Below, one piece after another: positions 26,003 through 33,400 of a DNA stretch of 64,000 bases. Both the position numbers and the translations under genes were made by a program. The first letter of the stretch is position 1, and each line of letters begins with the position of its first letter. Source of the stretch: Bacteroidota bacterium (GTDB taxonomy: Bacteria > Bacteroidota > Bacteroidia > Chitinophagales > Saprospiraceae); the NCBI GenBank assembly GCA_024642705.1, contig JAHEAQ010000009.1, forward strand, positions 35,316-99,315, given 5' to 3'. The notes beneath the pieces were generated by a model that searched no databases, was not told the origin of the DNA, and saw only the letters and a list, made by a program, of their open reading frames with translations.

Positions 26003-26568
26003 TTGCCCGATAAACTTGGTGAGTTCATATTTCCAAATTTGAGAATCGAATTAGGATTATACGATTTGTCATATTTAGAATATTTAATATTTCCAAATTT
26101 GCCCATAAAGTTGGTACGTTGAGTTCCAACTTCCACTACATTTACCAAAGTTTGTTGATAAGTCAAGGTATCCGCTGCAATATCGAACATTTTTCCACTT
26201 GAATAAGGGACAAATTGCAACGAATCCAAGTCAATTTTCATAGACACGATTGAATCTAAAGCATTGAAATACAACGTATCTATTGTAAATTCTGCATTAG
26301 GATCATCTGGATTTCCAACGACTTTATATTGCGGAATATCTTTCGTTTTTAGAACAAGCACGAGAGTATCAAAAGAACTTGCATATTCTCCTGTTATACT
26401 CTTATAAATTTCCTGTGATGTTCGAATATCTTTCAATCTTTTTACAACACGGTTTTCTCTTTTTGTCTTTTCAGCTTGAAAAGCTATAGGCTCTTTTATG
26501 TTATAATACAATAACCACGCAAGAAATCCGATGCCTAAAATCAGTACTACGTTTAATAATAATCGCAT
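25993..26568 (-). CDS. Membrane-anchored protein of unknown function, pilin-like N-terminus
   Basis: A 191-residue protein with one N-terminal membrane helix (about 4-22). A basic helical stretch (KTKRENRVVKRLKDIRTSQE) then leads into a periplasmic domain with the segment YKSITGEYASSFDTLVLVLK. A hydrophobic helix followed by an alpha-helix and the Y-x3-GxY-x4-D-L pattern is reminiscent of type IV pilin-like and pseudopilin proteins, but no prepilin peptidase site is visible. I do not recognise a named family. It is the first gene of the three-gene overlap with DUF3822 and rsmD. Confidence 0.7.
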   Translation of the reverse strand: MRLLLNVVLILGIGFLAWLLYYNIKEPIAFQAEKTKRENRVVKRLKDIRTSQEIYKSITGEYASSFDTLVLVLKTKDIPQYKVVGNPDDPNAEFTIDTLYFNALDSIVSMKIDLDSLQFVPYSSGKMFDIAADTLTYQQTLVNVVEVGTQRTNFMGKFGNIKYSKYDKSYNPNSILKFGNMNSPSLSGNWE

Positions 26569-26671
26569 ATTTTAATTGTTTTTCGTTATCTAGTCACACA
26601 ATAATACTATTTTTTCTTTAATTCGTGTATTTATATAAATTGAAAAAAAAATAATATCAAAAAAAAGTAAA

Positions 26672-27679
26672 ATGTCTATATATATTTTAGCAATTGAATC
26701 ATCTTGTGACGATACAGCTGCTGCTGTTATTAAAGATGATAAAATTATTGCAAATGGTGTGTCAATTCAAAAAATTCATGAAAATTTTGGTGGCGTTGTT
26801 CCTGAATGGGCTTCTAGAAAGCACCAATCCAACATTATTCCTATTGTAGATTATGTAATTAAGCAAGCTGGGATTGAAATAAAAGATCTTTCTGCAATTG
26901 CATTTACAAGAGGACCCGGCCTTATGGGAAGTTTAATCGTAGGTGTAAGTTTTGCAAAAGCTTTAGCTCTAAGTCTAGATATTCCGATCATCGAAGTTCA
27001 TCATATGAAAGCTCATGTGATGGCGCATTTTATTGATGAACCAAAACCAAATTTTCCTTTTCTTTGCTTAACTGTTTCTGGCGGCCATACTCAAATTATT
27101 AAGGTTACAGATTATAACGAAATGGAAGTGTTAGGAAATACATTAGATGACGCTGCTGGTGAAGCATTCGATAAAGCTGGAAAAATAATGGGCTTAACCT
27201 ATCCTGCTGGACCAATTATTGACCAATTGGCCAAAACTGGGATTCCAAAATTTCAATTTCCCGAACCTAATATTCCTGAACTAAATTTTAGTTTCAGTGG
27301 ACTTAAAACAGCTTTTAGATATTTCTTGAGAGATAATGTTAATGTTGATCCTGATTTTATTCAGAAAAACAAAGCTGACATTTGTGCATCCTTGCAAGCT
27401 CAAATTGTTAAAATACTCCTCAATAAGGTCCAAAAAGCGGTCGAATTAACAGGAATTAAAGAAGTCGCCATAGCAGGAGGAGTCTCTGCCAATTCTGGCT
27501 TGCGTAATGAATTGATCTTGCGAGCAAATCTTAATTCTTGGGTTGTGCACATTCCAAAATTCGAATATTGCACAGATAATGCAGCAATGATTGCAATTGC
27601 TGCTTATTACAAATATAAAAAAGATGATTTTTGCGACCAGGGAACAGGTCCTGATGCTAGACTTGAATGGAATGCATAA
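26672..27679 (+). CDS. tsaD: tRNA N6-threonylcarbamoyladenosine transferase
   Basis: Universal enzyme that transfers threonylcarbamoyl from TsaC-made TC-AMP to A37 of ANN-decoding tRNAs, together with TsaB/TsaE. The 335 residues begin with the ASKHA phosphate loop IESSCDDTAAAV at 8-19. The metal-binding HxxxH is at 111-115 within HHMKAHVMAH. SGGHTQ, AAGEAFDKAG and the C-terminal CTDNAAMIA block are all present and intact. It is 4 bp ahead of the alpha/beta hydrolase gene. Confidence 0.95.
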   Translation: MSIYILAIESSCDDTAAAVIKDDKIIANGVSIQKIHENFGGVVPEWASRKHQSNIIPIVDYVIKQAGIEIKDLSAIAFTRGPGLMGSLIVGVSFAKALALSLDIPIIEVHHMKAHVMAHFIDEPKPNFPFLCLTVSGGHTQIIKVTDYNEMEVLGNTLDDAAGEAFDKAGKIMGLTYPAGPIIDQLAKTGIPKFQFPEPNIPELNFSFSGLKTAFRYFLRDNVNVDPDFIQKNKADICASLQAQIVKILLNKVQKAVELTGIKEVAIAGGVSANSGLRNELILRANLNSWVVHIPKFEYCTDNAAMIAIAAYYKYKKDDFCDQGTGPDARLEWNA

Positions 27680-27682
27680 ATA

Positions 27683-28336
27683 ATGGAAGCTAAAATATTT
27701 TTTATACCAGCTTTTGGTACAGATTCAACCATCTACCAAAATATAATTCTTAAAGATTCTATTTACAAGAAATCTGCATTTATAGAGTGGCTGCCAGTAA
27801 ATAACTCTCAAAATTTTGAAGATTATTCCAAGCGACTTATTTCATATTATAAAATTTCTGAAGGAGATATTGTGGTTGGTGTTTCATTAGGAGGATTGAT
27901 TGCAATTGAAATAAATAAAATTATAGCATTAAAAAAAATAATTTCTATATCAAGCTTAATCACTGTCGCAGAATATCCATTGTTGTTTAAATTCTTAAAA
28001 CTGACAAAACTATATTTACTTTTTTCACCGCGACTTGTGAAATTCTGTCTTGATCTAATTATTCCTTTTTATGGGACAAATTTTAGGAAATACTTATGGT
28101 TTCGAAAAGTATTCAAAAATTCTGATAATCAATTTTTAAGATGGTCTTTTAAAAATATTATTAACTGGAAAAATATTGAACGACCTGAAAATATTGTGCA
28201 TATTCATGGAGAAATAGACCCTCTTTTTTCTATAAAAAATTCAACTATGGTCAATTATGTTATCCCTAAAGGAAGCCATGCAATGATTAGATTTCAAGCT
28301 GAAAAAATATCTAAAATTCTAAATAAAGAGCTTTGA
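27683..28336 (+). CDS. Small alpha/beta hydrolase
   Basis: A 217-residue protein with an alpha/beta hydrolase outline. The nucleophile elbow GVSLGG has Ser68, the acid may be the Asp in HGEIDPLF, and the base the His in PKGSHAMI near the C-terminus. The cap region (about 100-150) is hydrophobic and basic, which suggests a lipid-like substrate or membrane association. The specific reaction is unknown. It starts 4 bp after tsaD and is surely cotranscribed; a role related to tsaD is not implied. Confidence 0.75.
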   Translation: MEAKIFFIPAFGTDSTIYQNIILKDSIYKKSAFIEWLPVNNSQNFEDYSKRLISYYKISEGDIVVGVSLGGLIAIEINKIIALKKIISISSLITVAEYPLLFKFLKLTKLYLLFSPRLVKFCLDLIIPFYGTNFRKYLWFRKVFKNSDNQFLRWSFKNIINWKNIERPENIVHIHGEIDPLFSIKNSTMVNYVIPKGSHAMIRFQAEKISKILNKEL

Positions 28337-28394
28337 AAAATGTTTTAATGGGATAGGCAAAGTAATCCTAAAACTTAAAAATAAATTCACATTT

Positions 28395-28922
28395 TTAAAC
28401 AGCCAATCGAATTTGGAAAACTTTGTTCTTTTCTTTTATCGCATTTGAAATTTGACTCGCTTTCTCCAATAAAAATAATGAGTAAGACATAAAATCTCTA
28501 GAATTCAATTGCTTTGCTGTTGTTGAAAATTCCCCTTTTAGCATAAATTGATCTTCTCCAATTTCAGTAATTACAAGTTCATCAAAATATCTTTTTCGGA
28601 TTGAATTAAATTGAGAGTCAACATCTAACAAAATATCTTTATTTGTATAGAATTGAGAAAAACCATAACTTATTTTATGCAAATCTATTCGAATATTAAG
28701 CTGCTCTATCTCCGATTTCACAAAAGCAATCTTTACACATTTTTCAAAGTTGTCAAATGTATGATTAACTTCTAATGAATCAGTGCCTTTCTTATTCATC
28801 TCTTTACAAAGACTTGTAGCCAAAGACTTTATTAAATTCTGAATTTCTAAATTTGCATGTAAGCTGCTGTGTTTGCAATTTGCATACTCATTCAACTTTT
28901 GGTATAATATACGATTTTCCAT
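28395..28922 (-). CDS. Protein of unknown function
   Basis: A 175-residue soluble protein without signal peptide or membrane segment. The N-terminal half is helical. The C-terminal half alternates strands and charged turns (DQFMLKGEFSTTAKQL). No motif is recognisable, so I make no functional call. Codon and base use look like the neighbours. A perfect 50-bp palindrome lies 29 bp upstream of its ATG and separates it from the DUF697 gene. Confidence 0.6.
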   Translation of the reverse strand: MENRILYQKLNEYANCKHSSLHANLEIQNLIKSLATSLCKEMNKKGTDSLEVNHTFDNFEKCVKIAFVKSEIEQLNIRIDLHKISYGFSQFYTNKDILLDVDSQFNSIRKRYFDELVITEIGEDQFMLKGEFSTTAKQLNSRDFMSYSLFLLEKASQISNAIKEKNKVFQIRLAV

Positions 28923-28951
28923 TTTAAGGAAACAAAAAAAAATACAGTTGG

Positions 28952-29001
28952 TTCAAACTTAAAAAAAAGAATCATTAATGATTCTTTTTTTTAAGTTTGA
29001 A
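28952..29001. terminator. Perfect 50-bp palindrome, probable terminator of the DUF697 gene
   Basis: The sequence from 28952 to 29001 is a perfect inverted repeat with 25-bp arms and no loop spacer, centred at 28976/28977. The arms begin TTCAAACTT and include an A8/T8 run. It begins 21 bp beyond the DUF697 stop in the direction of transcription. The hairpin with adjacent T-run fits an intrinsic terminator. The same structure also lies just upstream of the next minus-strand gene, so it may insulate the two. Confidence 0.65.
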
Positions 29002-29022
29002 TTGGTATTCTATTATTTAATT

Positions 29023-29769
29023 TCAATCTTCTTTTAAGATTTTCTTTTTCATGATTAAGAATTCTTCTTCAGTCAAAAATCCTTCATCCATCATTTTTGC
29101 AACAGCTTGCAATTGAGATAAAGGATCTTTTGGAGTTTTGGTAGCTGATTCAGAATCTGCATTTGAAGATTGTTTAATTTTTGGCTTTTTTGAAGATACT
29201 TCTTCCACATAATCACTATTACTTACACTAACCGTTGATACTTTCTTTTCAGTTTTAGAATCAGCCTCCTGTTCTTTTTTAATTTCTTTAGCTATTTCTT
29301 TTCCCTTTTCAAATTTTTCATTGTAAAATTTCTTGAGTCTTGCTGGATCAAAATCCAAAAATGTTCCTCCCGTTTCAAAATGTTTTTTAAACACTTCACC
29401 CAATGCATAAGTAGATGCTCCAGATAAAACTGCCATGGTTATTCCCCCTAAAACACTTCCAACGCCAGGGATGAATTTTACTGCCCTTGCACCTAATCTG
29501 GCTAGTCCACTTCCTGTCAAAGCAGTGATGGATGCCTTTCCAGCTGTTTCAGAAAAATCAATATCATGAAGTTTGGCTAATTGACGAACCATATCAAGTT
29601 GAATTGCTGACACTGCAAAAAAATCAACAATAGGAACTGGTATAAGACCTGCGCCCATTGACCAAACCATATGGTTTTTAATTATAGAATCAGATTTCTC
29701 CTTATTTCCTTTGTTCTCTGACATAATCATTTTTTTATAGATATACTTTATCATAATTTTGAAATTCAA
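29023..29769 (-). CDS. DUF697 membrane protein with C-terminal SHOCT domain
   Basis: A 248-residue protein in the longest frame. The true start is probably the ATG at 29730 or 29724 (MSENKGNKEK), since the first residues are not family-like. Residues about 30-130 form the DUF697 core: two hydrophobic helices, MGAGLIPVPIVDFFAVSAI and the glycine-rich GVGSVLGGITMAVLSG. A charged, low-complexity linker (about 140-210) follows. The C-terminus, LSQLQAVAKMMDEGFLTEEEF plus KKKIL, is a SHOCT oligomerisation motif. DUF697 proteins relate to the membrane part of YcjF-like and GTPase-associated proteins. The function is unknown. Confidence 0.75.
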   Translation of the reverse strand: MNFKIMIKYIYKKMIMSENKGNKEKSDSIIKNHMVWSMGAGLIPVPIVDFFAVSAIQLDMVRQLAKLHDIDFSETAGKASITALTGSGLARLGARAVKFIPGVGSVLGGITMAVLSGASTYALGEVFKKHFETGGTFLDFDPARLKKFYNEKFEKGKEIAKEIKKEQEADSKTEKKVSTVSVSNSDYVEEVSSKKPKIKQSSNADSESATKTPKDPLSQLQAVAKMMDEGFLTEEEFLIMKKKILKED

Positions 29770-29990
29770 TCCCTATTATAAATCCAATATTCATAATTTA
29801 AGTTTCCAAAATTTTATTTATTCTATCAATCCATGAATATTAAAGAGTAAGATAAAGAACTAATCGATTATATTAAAAACCAATTATGTATTTTTTTCCA
29901 AGAATTAAGTTTTGATGCATATAATCTTTGCTAAATTAACTTAAAAGATGTCTTCTTGATATTATATTTTATTTTTGCAAAAAATAAGTT

Positions 29991-30368
29991 TTGAGACATA
30001 TACCTGGACTTTACATTTTTGAATCAGAAAAAGGAAGAGGAGTTTACTCTGCTGAATCTATTTCTGTTGAGGATACAATTGAAGTTTGTCCAATAATCTT
30101 AATCCCAGAAACTGAAAAAGACATAATTCACAAAACAAAACTCCATGATTATTATTTTATTTGGCCGGAAGGAGGCATTTGTATTGCCTTAGGATATGGA
30201 TCTATTTATAACCATTCCTTTGAACCTAATGCCGAAATTGTTTTTGATCTAGACAATAATGAAATTATTGTCGAATGCATCAAAGCAATAAAACCAGGAG
30301 AAGAAATTCTTATTGATTATTCAGGCGGTGTCTCAGACCACGAATTCTGGTTTGAAGTCATTAAATAA
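29991..30368 (+). CDS. Small SET-domain protein
   Basis: A 125-residue protein that is essentially one SET domain. The N-terminal KGRGVYSAE motif is at 14-22, the SAM/lysine-channel motif NHSFEPNAE at 74-82, and GEEILIDY at 103-110. These are the SET-N, NHS-x2-PN and GEE-x3-DY signatures of protein lysine methyltransferases. There is no pre-SET or cysteine post-SET. The start is TTG at 29991, directly before a family-like RHIPGLYIFES; no ATG precedes it. The substrate is unknown. It is a single gene between the DUF697 gene and the alpha-2-macroglobulin gene, with which it is convergent. Confidence 0.8.
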   Translation: MRHIPGLYIFESEKGRGVYSAESISVEDTIEVCPIILIPETEKDIIHKTKLHDYYFIWPEGGICIALGYGSIYNHSFEPNAEIVFDLDNNEIIVECIKAIKPGEEILIDYSGGVSDHEFWFEVIK

Positions 30369-30433
30369 AGTAACTTTCTTATAATGAGTCATGACAGTCA
30401 TTATGTGCCCCATTAATATTATCCAGCAATAAA

Positions 30434-33400
30434 TTAATTAACTTTCAATATGGTATTTTTTGAATAATCATTGAACTCAGGTGCATATAGGTTTTGAATT
30501 TTTGCTATCCCAGAATTGAATTCCCCTAAATTATTAATATACATATCATATTCTACAATATATCTCCCTTTATAGAGGTGATCAATAAAAAAGTGTGTTC
30601 CTAAATCCTTAATTGACTTATAATAACCAACACTATTTTTCCATTGGTAACCTGATATTAGATCAAATGGTTCTGCACCAGAAGGTCGATCATCTACCAA
30701 ATGAATGAATTCCATTTCTCGATCCACATCAATAACTAGTCTAACACGTATTCTATTGCCAAGATGTAAAGCAATTTCATCTACCGTTTCCAATTCGCCT
30801 TTTTCATTTACTTTGAAAACTTCCTTTTTTAAATCAAAGAAGGCATTTTCTGTTCTTTTTATTTTATCATAATCTTGAAAAAACTGGTGGTGAATATTTA
30901 CCCAAGCAATATTATCATTAGGATTTGTGAAAGAAGCTTTCATTATTAAAGACGAACTATTATTAACGGGAACAGTGTTCTTTTGATAATTCAATCCGGT
31001 AATCGAATTTTGGTCTTTAATTTCTTTCCCATCTAACTTTGTAATTACTGGTTTTCCTGATTTCAAGGCACTCGTATTTCCTAAAGATAATGCATAAATT
31101 GCACTAGATGTGGCAATAGTAGATCCCCAATTATTTGTTCTTTTATTAGAAATCAACCAATATTTCATTTCTTCAATTTCAGATTGATCACGTCCAATTT
31201 GATGAAATAGACCAATTAATAAAGCTTGATTTTCAATAGACCAAGAACTTATGATTTGAGAATTATTCACATTCCAAAACCTACCCAATTCTTCTTTATA
31301 AAATGACCGCTCAAATAAGGATTGTGCTATTTTATTAGCAATCAGCTTATCTTCGCTCCACATTATTGTTGTTATATAAATTTGTTCTCTTATATCATAT
31401 TTAAACCAATTATCCTTTAGTTCTTGTTTTAGAACATTGATCATTTTGATATAGTCCTGACTTTTCATTTCTCCAATGCCCAATTTCGTATACATTGCTA
31501 AATGCTTGATTAAAATATCAGGTATTAGTCCCCCATCAACATTGGAATATGATTTATAAATCTCTAAATTCCTATCTTGACAAAACTTATATAATGCAGA
31601 TTTAAACATATCCATTTTTGGATCATCTAATTGAATTTTTAATTCATCCATTTTCAGTAATCCTTCCAATACATATTGACTCATGTACAAACTTTCTGAT
31701 CCACCAGCAAACCAAGGTAAACTTCCATTTGGCATTTGCATAGCCATTAATTTATTTAATGCATCGCTAATTTCAATCGTTACATTCTCTTCATTAAACA
31801 AATTTGACATTTTCAACATTTCTTCCTCTTCAGTTAAAGCATTTGCTAGCCAAGGGGTTTCGTTCAGGTCAATGTTTTTCAACTCACTATTTAATGTTAA
31901 AGAAGATTTCAAATTCAATTTTGCTCTCCACTCCGAATAAAAATCTCGAATAAGCGGATTATCTTGAATTACTTTAAATGCTAAACTGTTTGAAAAGTAC
32001 CTGTTAAAAAGTGCTTCAGAATTTTCGAAAGTTTGTTCTGTCAAATAAGGAAGAGACTTTATTGCATACCAAGCGGGACTTCCAGTGCTTTCTATTACAA
32101 TAGCCGAACTCCTTTTTGTTCTGTCGAACCAATCAGAAACCTTATAATCTTTGGTTTCATTTTTATGCAATTGCAATGGCACAGATTCAATTAAAAAAAT
32201 ATCATTTGGCATTATTGGTATAATATATTGTTCTGCGTCTTTATGTTTTTCTCCAGCGACAGAATAAACCAATTTCAAATTATCATGTGATCCAGGAACA
32301 ATAATTTCCCAGAAAACTTCTTTTTGCTCTAATGATTTAAGGATAACAATCTTTTTTTCTGGATATAATGCCAAATCTGAGATTTTAAGACCAGTTTTTT
32401 CATCAAATATATTAAGTTGAGCATCGACTAATTGGTCTCTATCTGAAATATTAATCAATTTAGCAGCCAAGCTAATTTTATCTCCCTTTCTTAAAAATCT
32501 CACTTGATTGGCTTGAATCATCAATTCCTTTCTTGAAATTATTTCAGTTGAAAAAGACCCAAATTTCAAGTCCGCCGTATATGCAAAATTTTGAAATTTC
32601 CATTCAGATATGGCATCATTCATAGTGTATTCTATACCCAGCTCACCATCCATATTAGAATTTAAATTTGGGTAAAAGAATGCAGTTTCATTCAAGTTAG
32701 TTCTTATATTTTGTTGGTCAGGACCAACATGAGGTGGCGGGGGTGGTGAAGGAGGAATATTATCCATGCTTGCACTTTCCATTTGAACACCATCCATTAT
32801 ATCTTGGTCCTCACCAGGGCTCGCTTTCGTCCGCATTACATTCCCTGTGGCTAGCATCATTTCATATCTACCATAAAAAACATTTGGAGCGTAATTATAA
32901 TAAGGCAATAAGTACTCCGGAACAAAGGAATATTTTACTTGATTCCAATAATAGTTTGCAGTATTGAACTGTGAACTTCCAAAACTAAAATTGGAAGTAT
33001 AATAATTACCAAAATAACTAGGAAATGGATTAAATTGCCAAGAATGCGGAATAAATTCATCCAGTGAAGCATCATACATTGACGCGAAATTCGAAGACTC
33101 CACTGGATTGCCATTTTCGTCAGAAATAAGGAATTCCCATTTCTCTTTAGCTCCTGGTTCAGTAATATATCTGATAGACTGAGGTATAATAGATAATGTT
33201 TTTTGACTCCAAGGAACATTAATATCCTTAGTATAGGTGTAACTCCTGTTTTTATAATAGCACCTAAACATTAGAGAATAACCTCCCCTATCCGATTCAG
33301 AAATCATTTTATTCAATTTCAAAACACCGCTGACGTTATACCATTTTGACTCTAACACTTTATTATCCCTTAATTTCATCACGTGAATTTCCAATTCTTT

